From: Azolla caroliniana
Lineage: Eukaryota > Polypodiophyta
Length of the DNA stretch: 64,000 nucleotides
Direction of reading: 5' to 3'
Assembly (NCBI GenBank): GCA_043228905.1
Contig: JBHGNT010000012.1
Span: forward strand, 11,656,001-11,720,000
Both the position numbers and the translations under genes were made by a program. Of the stretch, positions 9,553 to 21,886 are shown one piece after another. The notes below the pieces were generated by a model. The model searched no databases, was not told where the DNA came from, and saw nothing but the letters and a program-made list of their open reading frames with translations. Position 1 is the first letter of the stretch; each line of letters opens with the position of its first letter.

Positions 9553-12500
9553 AACCAAGGTGGTTGCTTCATCGAGAAGGAAGGCCGACTCATTGTTCAA
9601 GTTCGAAAGGAAGGTAGAATGTTTATCCTCAAGTCAAATGAGGTGAAATCAGCCATGTATGCAAAGGGCCTCAAATCCGACACTGACATAGAGTTATGGC
9701 ATAAAAGAATCGGCCATATCAATCTCAACAAACTCAAGGCGATGCAATCGAAAGGAGTCATCATCGGGCTCCCTACCTTCACAGAGAAAGAGATTGAAGG
9801 AGTATGTGAAGCATGCCAATTCGGCAAGCAACATCGACACTTGTTCCCGAAGGAGAGGAACGTGAGCAAAGGCCTATTGGACGTGGTCCACTCGGATGTG
9901 TGGGGACCAATAACGTTTGGAGGATGTCGATACTATGGTACTACCTTCATCGACGACTTCTCTAGATACACATGGATCTTTCCCATGAGGATGAAGAGCG
10001 AAGTGTTTACACACTTCCAAATATTCAAAAGTGAAGTCGAAAAGACAACTGGGTGTCATGTACGATGTCTTCGGTTAGATGGAGGAAAGGAATACTTCTC
10101 CGATGTGTTCACGGCATACCTTCGACAAGAAGGAATTCGGCGAGAATTCACTTGCCGACACACACCGCAACAGAATGGTGTAGCCGAACACAAGAATCGG
10201 CACATCCTCGAAGTAGCAAGGGCCATGCTAAATGAGAAACATATGCCCAAGTCATATTGGGCAAAAGCTGCAAATACTATTGTCTACCTCATGAACCGTT
10301 GCACAACATCCAAAGTGCACGAGGTCACCCCGCACGAGAAATACTATGGGAAGAAGCTGGATCTATCCCATGTAAGGATATTCGGCTCCATTGCATACGT
10401 GCACATTCCCGATGAGAAGCGGCAGAAGCTTGACCCAAAATCAGAGAAGTGCATCCTCGTGGGGTACTCACTAGAGAAAAAGGGGTACAAGTGCTTCAAC
10501 CCCTCTACTCAGAAGACTCGTGTAAGTCGGGATGTCGTCTTTGACGAATCGACATCATGGTACAAACTTGAGACGACTCCTCCCGAGCCATCTACGAACG
10601 GCCTCGACAACACAGAAGACGATGATCAACTAAGGTCAATACTCGAAGAGAGTCCGATCTCAACCAGATTGAGCGGACCACAAGAACCTCCGAGCAACCA
10701 AAGCACATCTCGGCCAAGTCCAAAGATGGACAAAGGGAAGGCCAAAATGCCGGAATATGAAGACGATCACTTCGATGGCAACGAATCGACTCATCCACTC
10801 GATAGTGAGTTCGATGGCTTTGATGTGTCTCTTTTGAGGTCATGCGGAGTTGAGAAAGCACTCACATAAGCAAATGAGAAACTCTGTCACTCCACCCGAG
10901 AGAAGAATCCGGTTAGCCGATTCGGCTACAATGACTATATGGCATACCACTATGCCTTTATGATGAAGGTGGCAGCAGTTCGAGAACCGGAGAGCGTTGC
11001 AAAAACCGCTAAAGACCCGTGATGGGTCAAAGCGATGAACGAGGAGATGCAAGCTCTCAGCAAGAATGAGACATGGGATCTTGTCCCACACTCACACCAG
11101 AAGAAGGCAATCGGTTGCAGATGGATATACAAAGTAAAGTATAATGTCGACAGTTCCGTCAATGGCTACAAAGCTCGACTCGTAGCAAAGGGCTACGCAC
11201 AAACACAGGGCGTCGACTATGAAGAGACCTTTGCCCCGGTGGCAAAGATGACAACCGTGCGAATCGTGATAGAGCTTGCAGCAGCAAAAGGGTGGCACCT
11301 CCACCAAATGGATGTCAAGAACGCTTTTCTTCAAGGCGAATTAAAAGAGGAGGTGTACATGGTACAACCACCCGACTTCGAATCCAACATTCATCCGAAA
11401 GCCATCTACCGACTCAAGAACCCTCTCTACGGACTTAAGCAAGCACCACGTGCTTGGCACTCGAAGATAACACAATACCTTCATCGAATCGGCTTCCGAA
11501 TGTCAAAATCCGACAATTCTCTCTATGTAAGAAGCGATTCCGAAAGTTTGATCGTCATCATCCTGTACGTGGACGATCTGGTCATTGGAGGTGAGCATCT
11601 AATCGACATCAACAAGGTCAAATCCCTCCTTTCCAACAAATTTGAGATGGCGGACATGAAAGAGCTCGACTACTTCCTTGGCATCGAGGTAATTCGGACT
11701 CCAGCCGGGATTATGATCTCCCAACGGCACTACATTCTCAACTTGTTATACAAGTTCAGGATGACTGAGTGCAAGTCTGTGGCAACACCTCTTGATCGAA
11801 ACCTCAAACTAGATGCCAATTCTAGCACCACAGAGTGTGAGCCGACTCAGTATCGACAACTAATCGGTAGTCTTATCTACCTCATGATCACTCGACCAGA
11901 CCTGAGCTATCACGTCAGCCTTCTTAGCCAGTTCATGCAAACACCACGAGATATCCATTTGGATTGTGCTAAGAGAGTGCTACAATACGTGAGCGGAACG
12001 ATGGACTATGGCATTCTTTATAAGTCGGCCACACCAATTCAACTCGAGGCGTACACAGATGTCGACTAGGCAGGCTACAAAGCCGACCGACGATCAACCT
12101 CTAGTTTCATCTTATCCCTCAAAAGTGGAGCCATCTCCTGGAGTAGCAAGAAGCAACCAACCGTCGCTCTTTCGAGCACATAGGCCAAATACAGGGGCGC
12201 AATGGTGGCTGCATGTGAAGTCGTATGGCTTAAGAGGATCTTGAAGGATCTGGGCATTCTCATCAAAGATCTAATTCCCCTTTACTGCGACAACATGAGC
12301 AGTATTTATCTGGCTCGGAACCTGGTGTTCCACACACGCACGACGCATATCGAAGTGCACTATCACTTCATTCGAGAGTGTGTTCAGGCTGGCGATGTCG
12401 ACCTTCAACATATCACTATGAATCTTCAAACAACCGACATCTTCACCAAAGCCCTAGGAGCCGACAAGCTTCAGCAATTCCTGTCAGACCTTGGATTGAC

Positions 12501-12582
12501 GGTCCCCAACTTGCCAAGCTTGAGGGGGAGTACAAGCGAAAACCAGATACCGTCCGAACCGGATATGAGCCGGATGTACTAG
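9553..12582 (+). pseudogene. Ty1-copia Pol remnant, copia A (pre-integrase to RNase H)
   Basis: One reading frame of about 1010 codons with only four stops (10867, about 11020, 12067, 12181) and no frameshift. Order: GAG-pre-integrase (GRMFILKS, LWHKRIGHIN, CEACQFGKQHR), integrase core (HSDVWGP, FIDDFSRYTW, RLDGGKEYF, HTPQQNGVAE), RT (ETFAPVAKMTTVR, MDVKNAFLQGEL, YGLKQAPRAW, active site YVDD at 11566) and RNase H (SSKKQPTVALSS, YCDNMSSIYLARN, DIFTKALG). The copia order IN-RT-RH is as expected. The 5' half (Gag, protease) is missing because gypsy I lies across the pre-integrase domain. The 3' part is otherwise collinear with copia B. Confidence 0.93.
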
Positions 12583-12657
12583 ATATCGTCTGAACCCGAT
12601 ATGAGCTGAAGTGGACATCAACCGAAGTAGCCGACCAAAGTTGAGCTTGAGGGGGTG
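12583..12657 (+). promoter_or_regulatory. 3' untranslated region and polypurine tract of copia A
   Basis: A purine run TTGAGGGGGTG ends directly at the LTR TG (12658). A second, similar run, TTGAGGGGGAG, lies within the end of the coding region near 12527. The polypurine tract primes plus-strand DNA synthesis. Copia B has TTGAGGGGGAG near 26166 and copia C near 27357. Confidence 0.65.
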
Positions 12658-13050
12658 TGTTGAGAATCAAGTTCATCCTAGTCTAGTGTGTGAACACACC
12701 CTTGAGAGTGTGCACTCAAAGGTCAAAAGTCACCACTCTTATCTACACATTAACTATGTGTCATAGAATCATATTCTATGACACATAAATAAGGAGTTTT
12801 CACATTCCCCATGACCCATGAACTTCGGTAGTTAATGAAGAGAGAGAGTGACTATATAAAGTACTCTCCTCCTGCTTTGTAATTAGTTCGGTTAATCTCC
12901 TTTGTAATATACATCTTCTTGAGTATTCTATTGTTTTTTCAAATCTATCTATCTCGTGTTTCTCTCTCTCTCTCTCTCATACACACACACACTCACAACA
13001 CATATCTCTAGTCTATTCTGCTGCACAAGAATCACCATCAATTCTTTACA
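12658..13050 (+). repeat. 3' LTR of copia A
   Basis: Starts TGTTGAGAATC and ends CTTTACA. The TATA box CTATATAAAG is at about 12853, followed by a CT run and CA-rich sequence (12961-12996). Closely similar in layout to the copia C LTR at 27986-28374, including TGTGTCATAG and the end TTTACA. Copia D inserted 32 bp downstream. Confidence 0.75.
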
Positions 13051-13082
13051 TATAAGAAGTGCTCACTTAGCACTTTGTGATG

Positions 13083-13790
13083 TGTTGGGATTTCGGTCCC
13101 TCCGGATGGGATGTCCGGAGATGAATGACGGCAAGACCGGTTGCGGTTACGGAACCGGATGATGACGAAGACCCGGCTACGGAGCCGGATGCTGAAGACA
13201 CCGGTTACGGAGCCGGATGACGAAGACCCGGCTACGGAGCCGGATGCTGAAGACCCCGGTTACGGAGCCGGATGACGAAGACCCGGCTACGGAGCCGGAT
13301 GTTGAAGACCCCGGTTACGGAGCCGGATGACGCATGTACCCGGAGAGAGATCCGGATGCGGGGACATATTTGTGAATATGTTTGCCAAGGGCCCTCGAGG
13401 CTATATTTGTAAATAGCCCGAAAGTCATATGTGTATAAATATGACTTAGGGCAAACAGTTTATATGTTGTTGCTCATTCTTATGCGAAGTGAGAGCAGCC
13501 GAGAGAGAGAGAGAGAGAGAGAGACGAAGAGGTCGTTGCCTCTGTGTAGTACCGCCGCCTGTGGCGAAGACAGTGAGCTCAAGGTTGTTGCCTTGAAGCC
13601 TCACCATTGTACATCCCTGTTCATAGTGATAGTTGGAGTTTGAGGACTCCCGTGGTTTTTTCCCATTTAGGGTTTTCCACGTAAAATATCTAGTGTACCT
13701 TTCTCTCTATTGTCCTCGTGCACTTTGTATTTCCCGTTTTCTGTGAGTTGATCCTATTCCTCGGTTGTGGCCGAGCACTGTTTTTCGACA
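13083..13790 (+). repeat. 5' LTR of copia D
   Basis: Runs from TGTTGGGATT to TTTTCGACA (708 bp). It contains a CCGG-rich tandem array (about 13136-13345) in which GACCCGGCTACGGAGCCG and GACCCCGGTTACGGAGCCG alternate, a TATA-like TGTATAAATATG at about 13429 and a GA microsatellite at 13501-13523. The same LTR start (TGTTGGGA...TCCCTCCGGATGGG) occurs in copia I, and a diverged form in copia G. Confidence 0.95.
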
Positions 13791-13793
13791 AAC

Positions 13794-13805
13794 TGGTATC
13801 AGAGC
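13794..13805 (+). promoter_or_regulatory. Primer-binding site of copia D
   Basis: TGGTATCAGAGC, three bases after the 5' LTR. It matches the 3' end of plant initiator tRNA-Met, the usual copia minus-strand primer. Confidence 0.95.
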
Positions 13806-13821
13806 GACGGTAACACAGAAA

Positions 13822-16800
13822 ATGGAAGGCGGCGGCAGCGGGCAGCCAGGGATGATGGTGCTGAATGCGCAGAACTACGCCGACTGGAAGATAAAGATGG
13901 AGGACCTGCTCATTGTTCGGGATCTGTATGAACCGATCGACAGGTCGGAAATACCCAAGGGGGTACTTGAGACGGAATGGAGGCTTCTGAACCGGAAAGC
14001 CGTTGCAACCATTCGGCAATACGTCGACGTGAGCGTTCTACAACATGTGGCGAACGACACCAACGCATATGAGATGTGGCGGAAGCTGTCGGGCCTCTAT
14101 GAGAGGAAGAATGCGTTGAACCGGACCTCCTTGATGAGGAAGATAGTGAATCTCAAGTACCGGGACGGCGAGAGTATGGTGGAACACGTAAGCACGTTCA
14201 TGGGATTCGTGAATCAGCTTGCGGCGATCAAGTTCCCGCTGGAGGATGCAATGCAAGCAATCATTCTGATGTGTACATTGCCGGAAAGCTGGGAGAACTT
14301 GGTGGTGACTCTCAGCACCTCCTGCACGGAAGATAACTTGTCCCTACAAACGGTAAAGACAAGTATCTTGAACGAAGAAGCGCGTCGGAGAGATAAAGAA
14401 CCGGCCTCCGACCCGAAGGCGCTGCTTACCGAATCGGATCGGGGAAGACAATGGAACCGGAGTCCGCAAAGACGGGAGAAGTCGGGGACCCGGTCGCAGT
14501 CAAGAGGAAGACCCACATGCTTCCACTGTGGGAAGCCGGGGCACTTCCGTAAGAATTGTCGGCATTACCGAAAAGATAACGGAGCCGACGACACCGATTC
14601 GAAGAAGTCACCGGAGAGAAATGGTGCATACCGGGGAGCCACGGACCGGAGAGGTCCGGATCGGCGAGGGCAGGACCGGAAAGGAACGACGGCACTCGCG
14701 GCAAGTGAAGAAGAGATAATGCTCATTACTGAAGAGAAGGAGCTGAATCTTGCCGGTGTAGAGATGACCTGGGTGGTCGATTCCGGAGCGTCGTTCCACC
14801 TGACCCCGGAGAAGAAATACTTCTCATCCTACACAGCCGGTGAGCATGGCTCTGTCCGGATGGGAAATGAAGGCACATGCCGGATTGCCGGCATAGGAGA
14901 CGTGTGGCTGATGACATCAACTGGATGCAAGATGCTGCTGAAAGATGTACGACACGTTCCGGAAGTTCGATTGAACCTGATTTCGGCCGGGAGGCTAGAC
15001 GATGAAGGCTACACGGGTAGCATCCGGAACGGTGTCATGAAGTTCAGCAAGGGGAACCTGATAGTGGCTCGGGCCCGGAAAGTCAACACACTGTACCTGA
15101 TGAATGCCCGGTTGTGTCCGGAAGAGTTGAACGTGGCAGCCGACACTGCCGGTGAGCTGTGGCACAAAAGACTGTGCCACATGAGTGAGAAGGGGATGAA
15201 GAGGCTTGCAGAAGACAACCTCATTCCAGTGAAGCGTGTGCACCTGGAGAAGTGCACCGATTGCCTGGCCGGTAAGCAGAACTGAACCTCCTTCCATTCA
15301 AGGCCACCGACGAGACGTAGCGCACCATTGGAGTTGGTGCACACTGACGTGTGCCAAGTAGAAACGAAGTCACATGGCGGAGCCCAGTACTTCGTAACAT
15401 TCATAGATGACCATAGCCGGAAGCTGTGGACGGCACCGTTGAAGACAAAGGACCAAGTGTTGTGCGTCTTCAAAGAACTCCACGCGAGAGTGGAAAGGGA
15501 ATCCGGCAAGAAGCTGAAAGCGATACGAGCGGATAACGGAGGGGAATACCGGGGGCAGTTCGCGGAGTACTGTCGCTCGAAGGGAATCCGGCTCGAGTTT
15601 ACTGTGCCGAAGACGCCGGAACTGAACGGGCTGGCCGAGAGGATGAACCGGACCATAATGGAGAGGGTCCGGAGTATGCTGGCGCATGCGGAATTACCCA
15701 AGGGGTTTTGGGCTGAGGCGATGTCGACGGCGACATACGTGATAAACAGATCACCCTCAGTACCTTTGGACGGAGACACGCCGCAGAGAGTGTGGACCGG
15801 TAGGGAAGTATCCTACCGGCACCTGAAGGTGTTCGGGTGTCTCGCATATGTGCATGTGGCAAAGGACCGGAGAGGAAAGCTAGACCCAAAGACCCGGCCA
15901 TGCATATTCCTCGGTTACGGCGATGACGAGTTCGGCTACCGAGTATGGGACCCGGTCGACAAGAAGATATTCCGGAGTCGCGATATCATCTTCATGGAGG
16001 ACAAGACACTCGCCGACTGGGAGTCGGAGAAGAAGATGAAGAGCTCCAAGTCGTCCGGTGAGAATCAACTCTACGAGGAGCAGTCCCGACCGGCAAGGGA
16101 CCGGTTAGCACTCGAGGACCCGGCCGAAGACGGTGAAGAAACAGAACCGGCCGAGGAAGATGAAACTGATACCGGAACTGGCCACGATCCCGAAATGGAT
16201 TCGGATGAAGAGGAAACGGAGGAGCCGGTTACCGAAGCTCCGGAACGAAGATATCCTCTAAGAGAGAGAAGGGCCCCCCGGAGATTTCCGGAACCAGAGC
16301 ACGTGCTGCTAACCGACGAGGGGGAGCCAGAGAGCTTTGAAGAAGCAAAGCATGACACCCATAGCCGCAGGTGGTTAAGTGCCATGCAGGAGGAGATGGA
16401 TTCCCTGCATGAGAACCACACATATGAACTTGTGGAGTTGCCGAAAGGAAAACGGGCACTCCGTAACAAGTGGGTGTTCAAGCTGAAACCGGGAGATGCC
16501 GGAAACCCCCCGAGATACAAAGCCAGGATCGTGGTGAAGGGGTTCCAGCAGAAGAAGGGCGTCGACTTCGACGAGATATTTGCCCCGGTAGTGAAGATGA
16601 CCTCCATCCGGACGGTGCTGAGCATAGCGGCAAGCATGGACCTCGAGGTAGAACAGATGGACGTGAAGACGGCATTCCTTCATGGTGACCTCGAAGAAGA
16701 GATCTACATGCAGCAACCGGAAGGATTCGAGAAGAAAGGGAAGGAGCACCTGGTATGCCGGTTGAAGAAGAGCCTTTACGGACTGAAGCAGGCTCCCCGG

Positions 16801-17895
16801 CAATGGTACCGGAAGTTCGACTCTTTCATGACCAACGAAGGGTACCACAAAACGCAGTCCGATCACTGCGTGTTTGTGAAGAAGTTCGAAGGAGGAGACT
16901 TTCTAATACTCCTCCTGTACGTGGACGACATGTTGATCGTCGGACGAGACCAGGTCAAGATACGGATGCTGAAGAAGGCTCTTCACCGAACCTTCTCAAT
17001 GAAGGACCTGGGCCCGGGGAGGCAAATACTAGGGATGCACATCATCCGGGACCGGAAGAAGAAGCAGTTGTGGCTGTCACAGGAGAAGTACGTGACAAAG
17101 GTGCTTCACCGGTTCAACATGTCGGAAGCAAGACCGGTCGGGTCAACACTCCCGGCAAACTGCAAGTTGTCCAGCCAGCAAAGCCCCAAGACAAAGGCTG
17201 AGAAGGAGGACATGATGAAAGTACCATATGCCTCTGCCGTCGGAAGCTTGATGTACGCAATGGTGTGTACAAGACCGGACATTGGATACGCAGTCGGAGT
17301 GGTGAGCCGGTACATGAGCAACCCCGGCAAAGAGCATTGGAACGCGGCCAAGTGGATACTCCGATACCTGAAGGGCACGGCAAACGTGTGCCTCCGATTC
17401 GGCTCCGGTAAGCCCGAACTCGACGGCTTCACCGATTCGGATATGTCGGCTGATGCAGATACCAGCCGGTCCACATCAGGGTATGTGATGACGTATGCAG
17501 GGGGAGCTGTTTCATGGCAGTCGAGGCTGCAGAAGACGGTGGCGTTGTCAACCACGGAGGCGGAGTACATAGCGGCTGTTGAAGCCGGCAAGGAAATAAT
17601 ATGGATGAAGGACTTCATTAAAGAGCTCGGTATCCGGCAGGAGGAGTATCGACTCTACTGCGACAGTCAGAGTGCCATCCACCTTGCGAAGAATGCGGCC
17701 TATCACTCCCAGACGAAGCACATCCAGCGTAGATACCACTGGATCCGGGAAAGGATAGAAGACAAGGAGTTCGTGCTGACGAAGATCCACACGGACGAGA
17801 ACGGGTCGGATATGCTGACCAAGGTACTTACACCCGACAAGCTGGAAGCATGCCGGAAGAGGATCGGATTGGAGAGACATCCCATGCCGAAGTGA
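13822..17895 (+). CDS. Gag-Pol polyprotein of copia D, interrupted by one in-frame TGA
   Basis: One frame of 1357 codons with a single TGA at 15283-15285 (codon 488). The ATG at 13822 (MEGGGSGQPG) follows the primer site; an upstream in-frame alternative start lies in the LTR/leader and is less likely. Gag capsid-like region residues 1-230; zinc knuckle CFHCGKPGHFRKNC at 233; protease DSGASFHLTP with catalytic Asp about 320; integrase zinc finger (HKRLCH to CTDC) about 452-483; integrase core HTDVC, RADNGGEYRG and ELNGLAERMNRT; RT with MDVKTAFLHGDLEEE, YGLKQAPRQW and YVDDMLIV at 1033; RNase H with TDSDMS, TTEAEYIA and CDSQSAIHLAKN. After the stop the protein continues TSFHSRPPTRR. Related proteins have Arg here, so CGA to TGA is likely. 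Otherwise it looks functional, of Tork/Tnt1 type. Confidence 0.92.
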
Positions 17896-17905
17896 AGGGG
17901 GAGTT
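17893..17905 (+). promoter_or_regulatory. Polypurine tract of copia D
   Basis: TGAAGGGGGAGTT immediately before the 3' LTR TG, overlapping the stop codon of pol. The same tract (TGAAGGGGGAGTT) occurs at the copia I LTR and TGAAAGGGGAGTT at copia G. Confidence 0.85.
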
Positions 17906-18611
17906 TGTTGGGATTTCGGTCCCTCCGGATGGGATGTCCGGAGATGAATGACGGCAAGACCGGTTGCGGTTACGGAACCGGATGATGACGAAGACCCGGC
18001 TACGGAGCCGGATGCTGAAGTCACCGGTTACGGAGCCGGATGACGAAGACCCGGCTACGGAGCCGGATGCTGAAGACCCCGGTTACGGAGCCGGATGACG
18101 AAGACCCGGCTACGGAGCCGGATGTTGAAGACCCCGGTTACGGAGCCGGATGACGCATGTACCCGGAGAGAGATCCGGATGCGGGGACATATTTGTGAAT
18201 ATGTTTGCCAAGGGCCCTCGAGGCTATATTTGTAAATAGCCCGAAAGTCATATGTGTATAAATATGACTTAGGGCAAACAGTTTATATGTTGTTGCTCAT
18301 TCTTATGCGAAGTGAGAGCAGCCGAGAGAGAGAGAGAGAGAGAGACGAAGAGGTCGTTGCCTCTGTGTAGTACCGCCGCCTGTGGCGAAGACAGTGAGCT
18401 CAAGGTTGTTGCCTTGAAGCCTCACCATTGTACATCCTTGTTCATAGTGATAGTTGGAGTTTGAGGACTCCCGTGGTTTTTTCCCATTTAGGGTTTTCCA
18501 CGTAAAATATCTAGTGTACCTTTCTCTCTATTGTCCTCGTGCACTTTGTATTTCCCGTTTTCTGTGAGTTGATCCTATTCCTCGGTTGTGGCCGAGCACT
18601 GTTTTTCGACA
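17906..18611 (+). repeat. 3' LTR of copia D
   Basis: 706 bp, near-identical to the 5' LTR, with the GA microsatellite two units shorter. Ends TTTTCGACA, followed by the target duplication TGATG. Confidence 0.95.
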
Positions 18612-18901
18612 TGATGTACATAGTATTATTATTTTGAATGGATATTTTGTTGTCTGTTGACTGTCTTTCTCTTCTACTCTCTACTCCATTCTCTATGTAT
18701 ACCTAACTACATACGGTTGTTTGGTTGAATCGAACTCAACTTCCCATAGAAACAGTGTTCACACTAGCCAGTGGACATCATACTAGGCTAGATTTGTAAT
18801 TAGTAGAAAGGTCACTTGCCCTAGATTAGTTGGTATTTGAACCCACTTTTGTAACTTAGTTACTCTTGGATGTAATTCTATTTTTACTTATATAGCTTCT
18901 T

Positions 18902-18902
<1 letters not shown>

Positions 18903-18961
<59 letters not shown>
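18903..18961 (+). repeat. CT microsatellite, left of LINE
   Basis: About 29 CT units. Together with 21887-21967 it corresponds to the single CT run in the 3' LTR of copia B (about 26560-26608). Confidence 0.95.
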
Positions 18962-18965
<4 letters not shown>

Positions 18966-21885
18966 CTTTGGTGACATGAATGCTCATACAAGAAGTTTCC
19001 AACTTGATTCGCAAGAATCTTTCATGCCACATATCTCAAGAATGCAAGAGGATATGCAAATGTATAGCTACTCTTCTTGCGATGAAAAAGATCCAGACCA
19101 ATTTGGGAAGTTACTCCTACAAATGTGCAATAGTACCGGATTGCTTATTGCAAATGGTATTTCCTTATGGCCCAACACTGATGCTTTTACATGTAGAAAA
19201 CACAATGGAAATAGTGTGATTGACTATGTGCTACTTTCCGAAGGTATTTTGGATCGTATACATAAATTCTCACTTGGTGAATGGACACCGGAATCCAATC
19301 ATAGGTCTTTATGTATTGATCTCAAATGTATGCATAGGTTTGATTATGAGAAGGCAATTGAAGATAATAAACAACCGCACTTGATCATGAACCTTAAGCG
19401 AGCGCTCATGTATTCCAAGATGGTTGAGGATATCTTACAAATGACAAAGATACAACATGGTGCCACACTAGAAGGCAAATGGGAAGCTTTCAAGAAAGTC
19501 ATTCTCTCTTGTACAAACAAACGTTTTTTGACCAACCGCACATCTTGGAAATGCAGCAAGAAACTTAGGAAAAACTAGTTTGATAAAGAATGTTGTGAAG
19601 CTCAAAAGTGTCTTATGGTTTTGGATGTAGTTAAGAATAAAGAGAATTACCAAAAGCATTTGCATGAGTATAAAAGGCTTATTCAAAGAAAGAGAAGAAT
19701 ATGGGAAGTTAGTCGACAATTTATCCAAACGCAAGAGAAAGCACATGCATGTGCCAAATTTTGGGGAAATCTAAAGGGGAAACGTGTTGAGAGTTATGGT
19801 GACTTAACTCTTCACGACTTGTCTATGCATTGCAAGAATTTATATGAGTTATCTCTTGCCGGAAAGATGATGTGTTATGGTTCTCTTTCACATATGTCTC
19901 CCTTCTTTACAATTGAAGATATATGCATAGGACTTTAGAAATGAGCCTCTCGAAAGGCAAGCGATCTTCAATGTATAAAGGCTAAAATGCTCAAATGGAC
20001 GGGAAAGGAAGCACATGTATGGATAAATGATATGTTTAATGATGCACTGCAACAAGGTATGTCATACGATTGGACTATAAATTGGATCAAACCTTTACAT
20101 AAAGGTGGAGATGTAAATAATGTAAACAACTATCGAACCATCATGGTTGGCTCATTAATGGCAAAACTGTTTGGATGTATAATGGAATCAAAGATAAGTG
20201 TATGGGCTGAAAAAAATGGTAAGAGAGCTTATGGACAAGCTAGCTTTCGAAAACACCATAGCACCATTGATCACCTTGTCACCTTTCGAGTATTAATGGA
20301 GGAAAGTCGCCTTAGAGGTAAAGGTTTATATTGTTGCTTTGTAGAATTCAAGAAAGCTTTTGATATGGTACCTCGTGAGCATCTTTGGAGGTGAATGGAA
20401 GAACTTGAGGTGCCAAGTGAATATATGCTTGCAATTTCCCAAATTTATGAGAAGGTTATATGTTGTGTGCGCATGAGAGATAAACTTTCATATTTTCTCA
20501 AAATCACTATTGGTGTTAAGAAAGGATGCCCACTCTCACCAACACTATTTGGTCTATGTATTGATGAATTGGAAGAAATGGTTACCAAGTTTGCAAAGGA
20601 AGAATGTGTTGAAGAAGTTGTCATTGGGAATGTTGTGATTATGCTTTTGCTATATGCAGATGATGTAGTGCTTTTTGCAAATAATTTAGGAGATGCATAA
20701 AAGCGAAGGCATTGGAAAAAATTTGCATTCATACTAAATAAAGTGTCAATAGCTCTAAAACAAAGATTAATGCTTGTGAAGAGCCAAAAAAGAGATAAAC
20801 CATGCATTATGTACAACAATGAGCCATTTGAATGTCTGGAAAGCTTCAAATATCTTGGCCTTGAAGTTCCTTCAAATCATAGATGGAATGAATGTGCTAC
20901 ACGCCGCTTAGAGGCGGGTAAGCAAGCATACTATGCATTTGAGAACACATGCAATCTTGGAGATATTAAGTGTTGGGGTGGACACTTTGGTGACACCAGT
21001 TCTTCTCTATGGGGTGGAAGTATGGGGCGGTAGCATCCCTAAATCTATGTGGAAAGAGTTTGAAAATGTCCAAAAACATTTTCTTACAAAGTTTCTACAA
21101 GTTAAGAAACAAACGCCCTACACTCTCCTCCTCCTTGAGACGGGATCGCTTCCCATTGAGAACATGGCCATGGAAAGGATTGTTGAATACATGCTTAAGG
21201 TTCAAAAAAGTCTCTTACATCGACTTCCTAGAATTGCATGGGAAGCAAGCAAAAAGATCCAAAAGACGCATAAAAGCAAAATTTTGTGTTCTGGTTGGAT
21301 GCAAGATATAGAAAAATGGTTTGGTAGATGGATGCGAGACACTTGCTTCATGATTCATCATTAGATTCCTCTATAAATTAGGCCTTTTTGCAATGCCAAT
21401 GTATCATGACATGGGACAAATGTGGAGGCTCACGCTTCACACATTATACTACACATGTTGCACCTAACTACAAAACCATATTCTTTGCGGAACGGGGAAA
21501 TCGTACACATCGATACATGTTAGAGCCCATACCCTTATTTGCCATTTGAACCATTGCTTCCATGCGATGTGATACAGGGCGTTGGGGCACACGTGATGAG
21601 AGTGGTTGGCATGCACACTTTGCTCTAAACAAGTTCGCGAGTCTGAGTATCACACTTTGATACAATGCTCTACCTTTGATCATATTCGACCATGCTTTCC
21701 ACATCTCTTCGACCAAGCCCAATACTTGCATGAATTCCTCTCACAACCACAATGTGCACTCTCGATTGCAACATTCATCGGTAAATTTCTTGAACATCGA
21801 GATTCACTACTCACTTTCACACGTATCACATGAAATGTAATATTTTTGGTCTCATAGGTCATATTTGACCTCCGAATATGATAAT

Positions 21886-21886
<1 letters not shown>
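18962..21886 (+). mobile_element. 5'-truncated LINE inserted in copia B LTR
   Basis: Non-LTR retrotransposon with the C-terminal part of an AP-type endonuclease, RT and a C-terminal zinc knuckle, flanked on both sides by CT microsatellite. There is no poly(A) tail; the 3' end is short AT-rich sequence (ATATGATAATATAAT). It begins in the endonuclease motif GDMNAHT, so the 5' end is lost. Confidence 0.85.
18976..21833 (+). pseudogene. LINE ORF2 remnant: endonuclease C-terminus, reverse transcriptase, zinc knuckle
   Basis: Endonuclease end at 18970-19300: FGDMNAHTR, NSVIDYVLLS, SNHRSL (normally SDH). RT at about 19990-20700: NYRTIMVGSLMAKLF, GQASFRKHHSTIDH, FVEFKKAFDMVPRE, GVKKGCPLSPTLF and the active site YADD at 20653-20664. 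Thumb and C-terminal part at 20740-21364: ECLESFKYLGLEV, TPVLLYGVEVWG, LLETGSLPIENM. A final knuckle C-x2-C...H-x4-C is at about 21610-21665. Several stops (19576, 19936, 20392, 20698, 21362) and a frame change near 20975 make it dead. Such proteins nick target DNA and prime cDNA from the nick. I cannot name the clade from sequence alone. Confidence 0.85.

Larger units (their letters stand above)
13083..18611 (+). mobile_element. Near-intact Tork/Tnt1-like copia element D with TGATG target duplication
   Basis: Complete LTR element: 5' LTR 13083-13790, primer site 13794-13805, gag-pol 13822-17895, polypurine tract about 17893-17905, 3' LTR 17906-18611. The 5-bp target duplication TGATG lies at 13078-13082 and 18612-18616. 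The two LTRs differ by only a few bases (for example GAAGACACC versus GAAGTCACC, CATCCCTG versus CATCCTTG) and two GA units, so insertion was recent. It lies just right of the copia A LTR and left of copia B. Confidence 0.95.

Noticed and set aside
15009-15779. Long minus-strand ORFs inside copia D (15009-15779, 16071-16637, 17106-17618)
   Set aside because: They lie opposite strongly coding gag-pol and reflect its high GC and codon bias; no independent motif.
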